A stretch of 64,000 bases of DNA from Haliea sp. (GCA_024642265.1 JAHEBL010000002.1:37871-101870), one strand, 5' to 3'; numbered from the stretch's first letter, positions 34,020-43,236 are shown. The notes: generated by a model from the sequence alone, not told the origin. Made by a program: numbers and translations.

Positions 34020-35471
34020 TCAGCTCAGGGGCGAGCTGTCCGTGATACCCTCGGATACCTCGTTGGCTATCCACTTCACCATGCGGCTGACCGGCTGGAT
34101 GCCATCGTGGGCCATGCCCAGAAGTGGCCCGTTATACAATGCATTGCCGAGGGTCACCAGTCGCTGGGCGCCGTATAGCGGGGCGATATTTTCCAGCTCG
34201 GATTTGTAGTTCTCCGGCCACACCCCGATCGTCTGGGTGTAGGCGTCGATGCCGATGAACACATCGTCGATCGACTCACAGGTGACGAAATTGGCGGTGC
34301 GATCTGCCAGGTAGGCGGCAAAATCGACCTGGCGCGGGAGCTTCGAAATGATGATGGCACCCTCGTCGTCCTCGCCACCGATCACCTCAAACCATTCATC
34401 GTCCCAGCGCAGGGCATCCACGTGTGACTTGAGCTGCTTGTCATAGGCCTTCGGCCTGGTACTGAAGGTGGGGGGCAGCGCCATGATCGCGTCATAGGTC
34501 ATCCTGCCCAGCTCGGTCACGCACTCCGCGGCGTCCTCACGGCCGCCCGCAACCACGTAGGTCACCCGTGAACTGGCGCAGCCCGCCTGGTTGGCGCCAC
34601 CGATATCGACCGCCAGCCGACGCGCGGTTTCGCGCATGGTCTGTTCGCTCTCGAGCGCGCCGGGACCCACCACGCTGATACTGGTCTTGGGATCGAGGGA
34701 AATCAGCTCCAGACCGGGCTGAATGTACTTGGTGACGTGCCTGATGCCCGCGAGCCCTCCCCAGGCAACGATCTTCTCGATATTGTGGGGGCGGTAGAGC
34801 TTGTCTTCCACCTCGGCATCCCCGCCCTTCCAATAGGCCACCGAGAAGTGGCGGGTGATGGGATGATCCGGTGCCATGTCCACCATGGTCCGGGCCAGCG
34901 CCGCGGATGTGAACGGATCATTGGAAGGCGCCTTGATGATGCAGTCGCTGCGCGTAATCGCACAGCGCGCCAGCGTGATCAGCCCCAGCCCAGGGCCGTT
35001 ACCGGCCACGATGTGCAGGGTGCGCGAACCAAAGGCCCGCACTTTCATCACCACGCCGTCATTGAGCTTGTGTGGAACCCAGCCTTCCAGGTAATCGAGG
35101 CCGACACTTTTCTCCGCTATCTGGCGCACCTGGTCGCGGTTGAAAAAACTGCTGAATCCCTCGTAGCCCATGTCGATAATTTCCCGCGGCAGGGGCGTCG
35201 CATCATAGGTAAATTCCCGTGAGCGCTGCATGTGCTCGTTCTTGTTGATATCGAGGCATGCACCCAGTTCTTCCAGGTAATCCAGGATGTCGTCAAAACG
35301 CAGATCGTACAGGTCGGTCAGCAGGGCGGGTGAAGAGAGCGGCAGCCGGTCGACAAATTTTTTCGGATCCGGCGCGTCGAAGGTCATGACGTCGCCGCGA
35401 CCGGGGTACTCTATCAGGTCGGTTTCGATCACCTCGCCCCGGATGATAATGGGCGCTACAGGGTTGGTCAT
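34020..35471 (-). CDS. Acyl-CoA/acyl-enzyme reductase, LuxC family
   Basis: LuxC reduces an activated fatty acyl group to an aldehyde with NADPH. This 483-aa protein shows the family layout of an aldehyde-dehydrogenase-like fold: LHIVAGNGPGLGLITLAR near residue 150, KAPSNDPFTSAALA near 180, and NQAGCASSRVTYVVAG near residue 298 holding a candidate catalytic Cys. It lies 23 bp after a LuxE-like gene and 19 bp before a WS/DGAT gene. There are no luciferase (LuxA/B) or LuxD genes, so this set should make aldehydes or alcohols for another purpose. Confidence 0.87.
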   Translation of the reverse strand: MTNPVAPIIIRGEVIETDLIEYPGRGDVMTFDAPDPKKFVDRLPLSSPALLTDLYDLRFDDILDYLEELGACLDINKNEHMQRSREFTYDATPLPREIIDMGYEGFSSFFNRDQVRQIAEKSVGLDYLEGWVPHKLNDGVVMKVRAFGSRTLHIVAGNGPGLGLITLARCAITRSDCIIKAPSNDPFTSAALARTMVDMAPDHPITRHFSVAYWKGGDAEVEDKLYRPHNIEKIVAWGGLAGIRHVTKYIQPGLELISLDPKTSISVVGPGALESEQTMRETARRLAVDIGGANQAGCASSRVTYVVAGGREDAAECVTELGRMTYDAIMALPPTFSTRPKAYDKQLKSHVDALRWDDEWFEVIGGEDDEGAIIISKLPRQVDFAAYLADRTANFVTCESIDDVFIGIDAYTQTIGVWPENYKSELENIAPLYGAQRLVTLGNALYNGPLLGMAHDGIQPVSRMVKWIANEVSEGITDSSPLS

Positions 35472-35494
35472 TGGCTTGTCCTCGATACGCTAAC

Positions 35495-36946
35495 CTAGAA
35501 TTTGGTCAGGAAGTCCATGGCGTCGTCATGCGCTTCCGGCGTAGCGGTACAGCTGATCTTGTCGCTACCGCCCTGTTCGACTCCGAAGCGCGTGATACTG
35601 TCTGAAAGATGAGCGGTGGTGCGGCCGCAGGGGCAATCGCTCCAGTCGATCTCGACACTGTCGCCGGTGATGAGGCCGCCCCAGGCGCCGTTCATCGCCA
35701 GGTCGAAAAACGCGGCCCGCCCCCGCTGCAGGCCCTCGCGGGGCAGCAGTTCGCTGGTTTCGGCATCCAGGATCAACGGGATGGACCAGGGCGTGAGATG
35801 CAGGCGACCATGCTCGCACTGCACATGCATGCCGCACTGCTCGGAAAAGGAATAGAAATAGCCGTACTTCTTGCGACCGAAGTTAAGGAAATCGTCCACC
35901 ACCTGTTCCCAGTCGTCCGGCATGTTGAAACCCTTGCCGCCGGTACCGGCGGTGACACTGGAGTTCGGTGCGAAATGACACTTCTTGCCCTCGGCCAGTG
36001 CCGGCTTGGCCACGTCGTAGATCAGCTGCGCCGGGGCCAGGATAAACACCCGCTCGCCGTCCAGTTTCCTTACCAACTCCTCGATCCAGGCCCGCGCCTT
36101 CGCCGGCCGTTCCTTTTCCTCTGCCTGGAGTTCGGGAATCCGGGCCATCAGGCTCTCCGGGACATTCACCCTGCTGTCCCCGCGGGCCTGGGCGGCGCGC
36201 AGTCGCGCGGCCAGGTACATGAGATCGGTGTCACCGGGCGTATCCATCATGGGATGAAAATGCGCGTCGCTACCCTTGGCGAAATATTCCTTGTAGTACA
36301 TGGGGGAACGATAAAACGCCGTGTGGCCATCGGCGTGGGTTGGCCAGCAGACGTGGATTTTCTCGTTGAGGTCCTCCTCACTGGGCGCCTCGCCGAATTT
36401 CTGTAACAGTTGTACCCGGAAACCGCCCAGGATGTAGGTACGCCAGTCAGCACGATCCTTGGGCGTGAACGACATGGTGCCGGTTGTGCCGGAGGAGGTA
36501 ATCGGGTCGAGTTCCGTCACGGATGAGATCATATCCATCCAGCCATGGATCGAGGTACAGCCCGAGCAGTCCACCTTGCTCAGGTCATAGGGCGTCAGCC
36601 TGTCCAGCCAGCGGGTGAGCTTGCCGTACTCGCCATTCTCCAGCAAAAAGCTGGGATAGGACTTGTAGATGGTGTGCTCGAACAACAGCGGCAGCACATC
36701 ATCGATTTCGTTGATGCTGTTGATATTCTGTTTGTCCGCCAGTCGGGTCAGCATCGGGATACGATCCCTGCGATCATTAAAACGCTGCTTGAGTGCCTCG
36801 GTCTGCAAGTCATGCAGTAGCGGGCGCGGCACCGATTGCATCTTGGTGTAGGACATGTCGAAAAACGACAGGGGGTCCGCAATGAGCGCGGCCGCGGATT
36901 CCTGCAGCCCCGCGCTGCCATCCAGCAGTTCATCAATAGTGGTCAT
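35495..36946 (-). CDS. Acyl-protein synthetase-like protein, LuxE family
   Basis: LuxE activates a fatty acid as acyl-AMP and hands it to LuxC. This 483-aa protein carries the adenylate-forming signature ITSSGTTGTMSFTPKD (near residue 150) and downstream elements such as FAPNSSVTAGTGGKGF and EQCGMHVQCEHGRLHL. The ATG at 36944-36946 follows GGAG; the frame opens sixteen codons further upstream without a ribosome site. It is the first gene of a LuxE-LuxC-WS/DGAT unit and is preceded by two CAAC-N3-GTTG sites. Confidence 0.85.
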   Translation of the reverse strand: MTTIDELLDGSAGLQESAAALIADPLSFFDMSYTKMQSVPRPLLHDLQTEALKQRFNDRRDRIPMLTRLADKQNINSINEIDDVLPLLFEHTIYKSYPSFLLENGEYGKLTRWLDRLTPYDLSKVDCSGCTSIHGWMDMISSVTELDPITSSGTTGTMSFTPKDRADWRTYILGGFRVQLLQKFGEAPSEEDLNEKIHVCWPTHADGHTAFYRSPMYYKEYFAKGSDAHFHPMMDTPGDTDLMYLAARLRAAQARGDSRVNVPESLMARIPELQAEEKERPAKARAWIEELVRKLDGERVFILAPAQLIYDVAKPALAEGKKCHFAPNSSVTAGTGGKGFNMPDDWEQVVDDFLNFGRKKYGYFYSFSEQCGMHVQCEHGRLHLTPWSIPLILDAETSELLPREGLQRGRAAFFDLAMNGAWGGLITGDSVEIDWSDCPCGRTTAHLSDSITRFGVEQGGSDKISCTATPEAHDDAMDFLTKF

Positions 36947-36990
36947 AGCTTTCTCCAATCCGGTTTCCTGCACGTGGCGGCAGTAAATAT

Positions 36991-37028
36991 ACAACTGTGT
37001 TGATTATTATTTATTCAACGGCGTTGTC
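36991..37028 (-). promoter_or_regulatory. Twin CAAC-N3-GTTG operator sites before the LuxE-like gene
   Basis: The distal site, GACAACGCCGTTGAATAAA on the minus strand (37010-37028), matches the thiolase-promoter site at 17 of 19 bases. The proximal site (core CAACACAGTTG at 36992-37002) is oppositely oriented, so the pair forms a larger inverted repeat with an AT-rich centre. A TATATT box lies just downstream. The sites are 45-82 bp upstream of the ATG. Confidence 0.6.
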
Positions 37029-37122
37029 ACGCAGAATCCGGGTCCGGATGGACCACAACAGGAGTTTCATTGATCCACGTCAAGCGCGGTGACTGCAAGC
37101 AAGGGGATGCACTTCTCAGGGC

Positions 37123-37149
37123 AAAAAAAAGGGGCTCGTCAGAGCCCCC
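37123..37149 (-). terminator. Intrinsic terminator after the TonB-dependent receptor
   Basis: On the minus strand a perfect GGGGCTC-N4-GAGCCCC stem (37131-37148) is followed by eight T residues (37123-37130). It lies 33 bp past the receptor stop codon. Confidence 0.9.
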
Positions 37150-37181
37150 GGGTGCAACAGGACATGGTTGCCCCAAGCGAA

Positions 37182-39746
37182 CTAGAACCTCCAGCGCAGC
37201 GAGGCGCCGTAAGTGCGTGGCGCGCCATAGGACGCGGCGACCCAACCGAGACTGTCCGGCACACTCAGGCCACCGGTGATGTAGTCCTCGTCGAAGGCAT
37301 TGTTGACATAGGCCGCCAGGTCGACATCCGAACCCATCACACCGCCCCAGTCGATCCGGAAATGGGCCACCGTGTAGTCGTCCGCCTCAACCGTATCGAG
37401 GGCTTCCTCCAGGTTTTCATCGCTCCAGCCCAGCCCGGACCACCTGAAAGCCCCATCATTGGTTGCCATGGTGTCCTGCCAGTAGGCGCTGGCGGTCAGT
37501 GTCACCTCGCCGATCGATTCACTCAGCGGCAACGTGTAGTTGATCGATGCGGTCACGGAGTTTTCGGGAATATATACAAAGGGGACGCCCGAGTAGTCCG
37601 CGGTAAATACCTCACCGTTTTCGGATATCACACGATCCCACTCGTTATAACTGGCGTCCACGTAGGAGTAGCTTACCGACATCACCAGATTCGCGGTGGG
37701 TGCAACCGTGACATCAAACTCGACACCATTGATATCCGCCTTGGCGGCATTGGCCGTGTAGGTTTCGAAAGCGCCGGTATCCGGGTTGGTGCCGGAGAGG
37801 GTCTTCTGGATATCGTCAAACTCCTGCATGTAGATGGCCAGGTTGGTACGCATTGACGCCAGGTTCCACAGGGCCCAGTCGGTCTTGTGGCCGATCTCGT
37901 AGGTGATTACTTCCTCCGGCTCGAACGGCTGCAGCGAAAAATTGTTGACGCCGCGCAGGTTGAAACCACCGGAACGATACCCGGTAGCGACGCTGGCATA
38001 CAACAGCATATCCTCGCGCGGGTTCCAGTTGAGGGAGCCACGCCCGGTCAGCTTGTCGAAGTCCTCGTCCACCTTGCGGGCACAGTTGTTATCGGGAAGC
38101 AGTACATCGTTCTCATCTTTCACTGCACAGCCGTATTCCAGCGTGGCAGTATCCAGGGAGAAGTTCTTCACCGTCATCTCGCGTTTGTCCCAGGTCTGCC
38201 GCACACCGCCGGTCACGGACCAGCGATCATTGAAACGCCAGGTACCTTCCGAAAACAGCGCATAAGTGGTGTTTTCGGCATCGCCGTTGGGTGAGTCCTG
38301 GATAAAACCGTTCTGCGCGATATACCAGGGCACATCCAGTTGCGAGATGGGAGACGGGCCGTCCGGCCAGGCGGGGTTTGCCCCGAGCACCTGGGTGGGG
38401 AGTGTCTGTGAGCCGTCCATATTCATCCAGTAGGCGCCGGCTATCCACTCCAGCTTGCCGTCGAAGGCATCGCCGAGCAACTGCAATTCATCGCTGTACT
38501 GGGTCGCGGTTACGACACCATCGGGCGGGTTGATCGTCTGTGGCAAAGTCTGCGAGGTGATAGCGCCAAATATCTGAATCGCCGTGCCATCGGCATCAGT
38601 GCTCGATTTTTGATCCAGATCGCGGTAACCGAAGATATTCTTGATGGTCAGGTTATCGGTGAGCCTGAACTCGGTGGTGTTCGCGGCGAACCAGTTCTCG
38701 ACCGTGTCCTTGCCCCTGACGTCGGTCTCGATTTTGGTCCAGTCGCGCTTGGCCTGCCGCGCGATTGCCTCGTCGACAAACGCCCCGGGCGGGGTGCCGA
38801 ACGCACCGCCAAGCCGGCCATTGAAAACGACGTTGGTAAGCTGCCCAAGACCCGCGTCGGAATTGAATGCCAGCGGCACGGGAACCGGGTTGCGCATATC
38901 GTTTTCGTCGTAGGCAAGCGTGGTCAGGTTGCTGAAGCGATCGCTCGGGGTCCAGTCCATGGTCACGCGAACCCCGTAGGAATCCTCGTCCCAGAACTGG
39001 TCACCGCCCTTGAGTGCGTTGTCCGCCACATTGTCCTGGTAGCCGTCCCGGCTGATATTGATACCGGCCAGGCGGAAACGGAGGCTGTCGCTGACCGGGA
39101 GGTCAACCGCGCCCTCGAAATGAAGCAACTCGTAGTCGCCGGCCCTGACCTCCGCATACCCGCCAAACTCCTCACCGGGGCGCTGGGGCGTGAACAGCAA
39201 GGCACCGCCGGTGCTGTTGCGCCCGAACAGGGTGCCCTGCGGGCCTTTCAGCACCTGTACGTTTGCCAGATCATACATGGCCAGGTTGGTGCCCTGGGTG
39301 GGCGTGAGCACCACCTCGGCAAAATAGATCGGCACCGCGGGGTCTTCGGTAATGGTGACCGTCGAGGGACGCTGGCCACGCAGGGTGATCAGCGGGCTGT
39401 TGGTCCCGGTTCCACCGGAGGAGATCCGCAGGGAAGGCACGTGAATGCCGAGGTCCTCCAGGCGGGTGATATTCTGGTCACGCAGGTACTCGGAACCCAG
39501 TGCGGTCACTGCAATAGGGATATCCTGCAACAATTCCTCACGGCGCCGCGCCGTAACCACGACTTCCTCAAGCACCACAAGCTGCCGCTCACCTGGCTCC
39601 TGCTGGGTCTGCGCCGCCGCGCCGGGTGTGTAAGCGGAAGACGCCAGCACCGCCAGGGCGGCCGCCCAGCGCAAGTGCGTGCCCGTGCGGGCGTAAGGGT
39701 TGGGGCTGAACGTTGGTTTGAATCCGGTGCTGTGCGACTTTTGCAT
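37182..39746 (-). CDS. TonB-dependent outer-membrane receptor
   Basis: This 854-aa protein imports a bulky or scarce substrate across the outer membrane. A signal peptide (HLRWAAALAVLASSAYTPGAAAQ) is followed by the TonB-box-like LEEVVVTARRREE near residue 60. The plug domain includes VQVLKGPQGTLFGRNSTGGA (near residue 170), and the barrel ends with the terminal aromatic motif SLRWRF. The long Asp-rich barrel with repeated FRLTDNLTIKNIFGYRD-type strands resembles the large receptor family expanded in sphingomonads and marine gammaproteobacteria. It has its own promoter and terminator. A steroid- or terpenoid-like cargo is plausible from context only. Confidence 0.94.
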   Translation of the reverse strand: MQKSHSTGFKPTFSPNPYARTGTHLRWAAALAVLASSAYTPGAAAQTQQEPGERQLVVLEEVVVTARRREELLQDIPIAVTALGSEYLRDQNITRLEDLGIHVPSLRISSGGTGTNSPLITLRGQRPSTVTITEDPAVPIYFAEVVLTPTQGTNLAMYDLANVQVLKGPQGTLFGRNSTGGALLFTPQRPGEEFGGYAEVRAGDYELLHFEGAVDLPVSDSLRFRLAGINISRDGYQDNVADNALKGGDQFWDEDSYGVRVTMDWTPSDRFSNLTTLAYDENDMRNPVPVPLAFNSDAGLGQLTNVVFNGRLGGAFGTPPGAFVDEAIARQAKRDWTKIETDVRGKDTVENWFAANTTEFRLTDNLTIKNIFGYRDLDQKSSTDADGTAIQIFGAITSQTLPQTINPPDGVVTATQYSDELQLLGDAFDGKLEWIAGAYWMNMDGSQTLPTQVLGANPAWPDGPSPISQLDVPWYIAQNGFIQDSPNGDAENTTYALFSEGTWRFNDRWSVTGGVRQTWDKREMTVKNFSLDTATLEYGCAVKDENDVLLPDNNCARKVDEDFDKLTGRGSLNWNPREDMLLYASVATGYRSGGFNLRGVNNFSLQPFEPEEVITYEIGHKTDWALWNLASMRTNLAIYMQEFDDIQKTLSGTNPDTGAFETYTANAAKADINGVEFDVTVAPTANLVMSVSYSYVDASYNEWDRVISENGEVFTADYSGVPFVYIPENSVTASINYTLPLSESIGEVTLTASAYWQDTMATNDGAFRWSGLGWSDENLEEALDTVEADDYTVAHFRIDWGGVMGSDVDLAAYVNNAFDEDYITGGLSVPDSLGWVAASYGAPRTYGASLRWRF

Positions 39747-39763
39747 TGTCGTTTCCTCTTAAA

Positions 39764-39791
39764 ATTATAATTGAGCCAACCAAACTGTTTA
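39764..39791 (-). promoter_or_regulatory. Likely promoter of the TonB-dependent receptor
   Basis: On the minus strand a consensus TATAAT (39764-39769) sits 16 bp from TAAACA (39786-39791). GAGGAAA precedes the ATG. The surrounding AT-rich sequence (39750-39820) contrasts with the GC-rich neighbours. Confidence 0.5.
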
Positions 39792-39914
39792 TTGAACTTT
39801 ATTAACTATTGCTCTTCAATACCGCCCTCGCCGTGAGTTACCCGGTTTTCCGCGCAGATCAATTCAGGCTGCGCTGGGGATCAAGGTAACACACCGGGAA
39901 CCGGCGACATACCA

Positions 39915-39944
39915 CCCCGGGAGAGCTCACGCTCCTGCCCGGGG
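39915..39944. other. GC-rich hairpin between receptor and amidohydrolase genes
   Basis: CCCCGGG (39915-39921) pairs with CCCGGGG (39938-39944), with further inner pairing. It lies 8 bp past the amidohydrolase stop. No T run follows on the minus strand, so it may be a weak or factor-dependent terminator, or an mRNA-stabilising hairpin. Confidence 0.35.
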
Positions 39945-39951
39945 CAGGTGC

Positions 39952-41274
39952 TCATGCCTCTGCCTTCTCCTTCGCATGATGGGCGAACATCTTCATCAGA
40001 TCACCCGAGGTTACCCGCCGCGGCTGTTCACCCTCGGCCAGGGGTTTCTCACCACCCAGTGAGGTAGGGGTGGTATCGACGCCTGCTTCCCTGGCCTTGG
40101 CGCGCAGCGCCCCCACCGTCAGTTCCTCGCGCTTGATCTGCGAGAACATGTCGAAGTTGAACCAGCGCATCGCATTTTTGTGGGTGATCTTGTTGATCTG
40201 CTCATCACTCAGGTGTGTCACCGTCTTCCACAAATGCTCCGGCACTTCGGGCCACAGCGTATCGGAATGGGGATAGTCGGTTTCGTAGGCCACGAGGTCC
40301 TCGTTGACGTACTTCAGGTTCTGCAGCCCGAATGCATCATCGATGAAGCAGACCATGAAATGCTTCTTGAAAACATCACTGGGGTTCTTGCCCTGGAAGC
40401 CATTGTGGGTCCAGTACTTGTGGCGGGAGTGGCTGAAATCGGCCCGTTCCATGAAATAGGGTATCCAGCCCAGTCCGCATTCAGACAGCGCGATCCTCAT
40501 ATCGGGGTAGCGCTCCAGCGCCGACAGGTTGAGCCAGTCGGCCGCGCCTACCGCACTGGACATCGGCATGGTGGTGATCCATGCCTCGATAGGCGTTTCC
40601 ATGGACGCGTGCGGCACCGGGTTGCCGGCCCCGATATGCAGGCACATGGTGATGTTGTTGTCGACGATAGCCTTCCACATGGGTTCCCAGTAGGCGTTAT
40701 GGATGCTGGGCAGGCCTTGCGAGGTGGGGTTCTCATTGAGGGAGACCGCAGTACAGCCTTTTTTGGCAATGCGCTTGATCTCCTCGACGGTGGCATCCAT
40801 GTCCCAGGTGGGCAGGATGGCGCAGGGGATGAAACGGCCCGGGTAGGCACCGCACCACTCGTCGATATGCCAGTCGTTGTAGGCGCGCAGGTGAATCAGC
40901 GAAAGCTTCTTGTCGGGGGCCTTGTGAAAGCGGCCACCGTCGAAGCCGACGCAGGTACCGAAATTGAGCGAGGCGGCGATGCCGTTGACGTTCATATCAT
41001 CGATACGGGCGTCGACGTTGTAGACGCCCTTGCGCATCTCCTCGAGGGAGTTTGGCTCCATGCCGTACTCTTCCAGCGGGCGACCGACAACGGCATTGAG
41101 GCCCACCGAGGGCATGAACATACCCTGGTAGGTCCAGAAACTCTTGCCTTTTTCGTCGGTACCGAACTGGGGGGCGGTGGCCAGGTCCGCCTTGGACAGG
41201 TGCTTTTCAAACATATCCGGTGGCTCGGTAATATGATCGTCCACGCTGACGATCACCATGTCGTTCATCTCCAT
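39952..41274 (-). CDS. Amidohydrolase-family metal-dependent hydrolase/decarboxylase
   Basis: This 440-aa TIM-barrel protein belongs to the amidohydrolase 2 group, whose members hydrolyse lactones or decarboxylate aromatic acids. The N terminus has VSVDDHITEPPDMF, the usual first metal-binding segment. A later CLHIGAGNPVPHA (near residue 215) and a C-terminal YETDYPHSDTLWPE (near residue 326) supply further His and Asp ligands. A strong AGGAGGATGAT site precedes the ATG. It is the last gene of the ferredoxin-SDR-P450-DUF35-aldolase run, so a late step such as hydrolysis or decarboxylation of a cleaved product is likely. Confidence 0.87.
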   Translation of the reverse strand: MEMNDMVIVSVDDHITEPPDMFEKHLSKADLATAPQFGTDEKGKSFWTYQGMFMPSVGLNAVVGRPLEEYGMEPNSLEEMRKGVYNVDARIDDMNVNGIAASLNFGTCVGFDGGRFHKAPDKKLSLIHLRAYNDWHIDEWCGAYPGRFIPCAILPTWDMDATVEEIKRIAKKGCTAVSLNENPTSQGLPSIHNAYWEPMWKAIVDNNITMCLHIGAGNPVPHASMETPIEAWITTMPMSSAVGAADWLNLSALERYPDMRIALSECGLGWIPYFMERADFSHSRHKYWTHNGFQGKNPSDVFKKHFMVCFIDDAFGLQNLKYVNEDLVAYETDYPHSDTLWPEVPEHLWKTVTHLSDEQINKITHKNAMRWFNFDMFSQIKREELTVGALRAKAREAGVDTTPTSLGGEKPLAEGEQPRRVTSGDLMKMFAHHAKEKAEA

Positions 41275-41347
41275 ATCATCCTCCTCAGGACTGGACGCGA
41301 CACCGTGCGGTGGTCGCGGCTTATTACGTCACGCCGGTCGACCGGCA

Positions 41348-42070
41348 TCACACTACTTCCTCTAAATCTGCCAGCGGCTGCATGCCGCCGTCACTGAAAT
41401 CCCTGATCTCGCCGATACGCCGCGCCTGGGCCGCCCGCTCGGGCTGGAAGGTATAGCACGACGGCGGCATGCGGCTGGCATCGGACTGCTGTGCCAGCGG
41501 TATGGTGCGCCCGTGAGCGATAACACTGCCCCAGCTCAGCAGGCGCGCCGCTTCCCGCTTCGCGGCCGGCAGCGACTCCAGCCACGAGCGGCTGTCGATA
41601 ATCGGCATGCCTTCCAGCCCGGCCGGCGCGACGATCCGGAAATTGCAGTCCGACCAGGCCAGCACTTCACCGCCGTCGCAATAAATGCGTGCGTCGCGCA
41701 CCCCGTCGACCGGGTCCGACACATGGATATCATACTGAATTGGCCTTTCATCGCAGGCGTGTGCCGCGGCCAGCAGTGCCAGGTCATACAGATGGGTGCA
41801 GTTCGACGCCTTTTCCCGACGCGCGGGAAACGCCGCAAGCGCCACGCCGGTGAACGTCTGCCGGCATTTTTCCGCCGCCCCCGGGCAGGTTGTCCAGGGG
41901 GCCCGGACAACCGCCGCCGCTACCGAAGTGGCAACGATATTGTCGTGCCTGACAGAGACCCTCATGCGGTGATAGTCATCTTCCACTTCACACTCCACGC
42001 AGCCCGGCACGGGGGTAATCCGGAAACGTCGGCGAAAGCCGGGCGCATGCCCTGTCCCGTTCGTGCGCAT
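41348..42070 (-). CDS. DUF2889-like protein of unknown function
   Basis: This 240-aa protein has features I associate with the DUF2889 family: an N-terminal FRRRFRITPVPGCVECEVED stretch followed by HRMRVSV, and a central NCTHLYDLALLAAAHA segment. The ATG at 42068-42070 lies 4 bp after the stop of the thiolase-like gene; the longer open frame runs back into that gene and is rejected. The family often sits in CoA-linked aromatic or steroid pathways, but its reaction is unknown. Two conserved-looking cysteines and the CTHL motif could form a catalytic or metal site. Confidence 0.6.
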   Translation of the reverse strand: MRTNGTGHAPGFRRRFRITPVPGCVECEVEDDYHRMRVSVRHDNIVATSVAAAVVRAPWTTCPGAAEKCRQTFTGVALAAFPARREKASNCTHLYDLALLAAAHACDERPIQYDIHVSDPVDGVRDARIYCDGGEVLAWSDCNFRIVAPAGLEGMPIIDSRSWLESLPAAKREAARLLSWGSVIAHGRTIPLAQQSDASRMPPSCYTFQPERAAQARRIGEIRDFSDGGMQPLADLEEVV

Positions 42071-42074
42071 CCCG

Positions 42075-43235
42075 TCAGTCCCGCGCCAGCAGCAGGGCAG
42101 TCGCCAGCGGACCACCGCCGGATGTCGCGACAGCGACCCGGGGGTTTCCGGGTATCTGCCGCGCCTCGCCCTTGCCGCGCAACTGAACCACCGCCTCGTG
42201 CGCAAAGCCGAAGCCGTGCAGGCGGCCGGCGCCAATCTGGCCGCCGAAGGTATTGAGCGGCAGCTCGCCATCCAGCGCTATTCGCTTACCGCCTTCGATA
42301 AAGCGGCCGCCCTCGCCTTTCTCGCAAAACCCCAGGGCTTCCAGCCAGGCGATAGCCTGGAAACTGAAGCCATCGTAGAGCTGCACCGTATCGACATCTG
42401 ACTGCGTGTAGTCGGTGCGGCTCCAAAGGTCAGCCCCTGTAGGATAGCAGGCCATCCACTCGGCCTGGTCCCAGGAGTGGCGCTCCACCGAACCGGCCAT
42501 GGCGGCGATGCGGACAGGCGTGCAGGACACCTCGTCCAGTGCGTCACCCGCGGACACGATGAGTACGGTGGAGGCGTCGGTGTAGCGGTCGCAATCGTAC
42601 AGGCACAGGGGCGATGCGATCATGCGCGCCGCCAGGTATTCGTCCATGCTCAGGGGTTCTCGCACGAGCGCGCGGGGGTTCAACGCGGCATTGGCGCGAC
42701 CGGTCAGGGCGATCTGGGCCAGTTGTTCCCGCGTCAGGCCGAACTGCTTGACATGACGCATGGCATACTGCGCTGTCCACACGGCAGCTGACAGGGCGTT
42801 GAACGGCGCGGTCCACTGGGAGCCGCCGTCCACCCGGTCCCTTCGCGGCACGGGGTATTCTTCGGGACGCGCCATTGCCGCAGCCTCGTAAACAGTGCGG
42901 TAGCAGATCACATGCCGCGCCTGGCCGGTGCGCACCGCCATGGCCGCGGCAGTAACGGCGCCCAACTGCGAGGAGATCTCGATCCCACCAGCGTACCAGC
43001 TCGCCCGTATTCCCAGGGCGTCGATCAGCTCGTCCGACCCCACCGGGGAAAAGCCCAGCATGGCCGGCACCCGGCCCGGGTAGGTCGAGACGCCGTCTAT
43101 TTGCCCGATCGACAGCCCGGCCTCCTGCAGGGCTTCGCGCACCGCGTCAAGAGTCAACAGCAGCGGGTGCCGTGTCAACTTCATGCCAACCTCGGACTGG
43201 CCGATACCGGTGATGTAGGCGTCGCTCGCGCCCAT
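42075..43235 (-). CDS. Thiolase-fold protein without thiolase cysteines, Ltp2-like aldolase
   Basis: This 386-aa protein has the thiolase fold but not its catalytic cysteines: the usual Cys-loop reads GGIEISSQLGAVTAA (near residue 88), and the C-terminal site reads ATSGGGPLA. Such proteins (Ltp2) act with a DUF35 partner as retro-aldolases on steroid side-chain CoA thioesters. The tyrosine-containing VQLYDGFSFQAIAW and the HGFGFAHEAVVQLRG segment match that group. The start overlaps nothing; one base separates it from the DUF35 gene. Aldolytic cleavage of a branched side chain is the likely role. Confidence 0.82.
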   Translation of the reverse strand: MGASDAYITGIGQSEVGMKLTRHPLLLTLDAVREALQEAGLSIGQIDGVSTYPGRVPAMLGFSPVGSDELIDALGIRASWYAGGIEISSQLGAVTAAAMAVRTGQARHVICYRTVYEAAAMARPEEYPVPRRDRVDGGSQWTAPFNALSAAVWTAQYAMRHVKQFGLTREQLAQIALTGRANAALNPRALVREPLSMDEYLAARMIASPLCLYDCDRYTDASTVLIVSAGDALDEVSCTPVRIAAMAGSVERHSWDQAEWMACYPTGADLWSRTDYTQSDVDTVQLYDGFSFQAIAWLEALGFCEKGEGGRFIEGGKRIALDGELPLNTFGGQIGAGRLHGFGFAHEAVVQLRGKGEARQIPGNPRVAVATSGGGPLATALLLARD

Positions 43236-43236
43236 G

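Noticed and set aside
34020..36946. Bioluminescence (lux) operon
   Set aside because: Only LuxC- and LuxE-like genes are present; there is no luciferase, LuxD or regulator.
42075..43235. Ordinary acetyl-CoA acetyltransferase
   Set aside because: Both catalytic cysteines are missing and a DUF35 gene is adjacent, which fits the Ltp2-type aldolases better.
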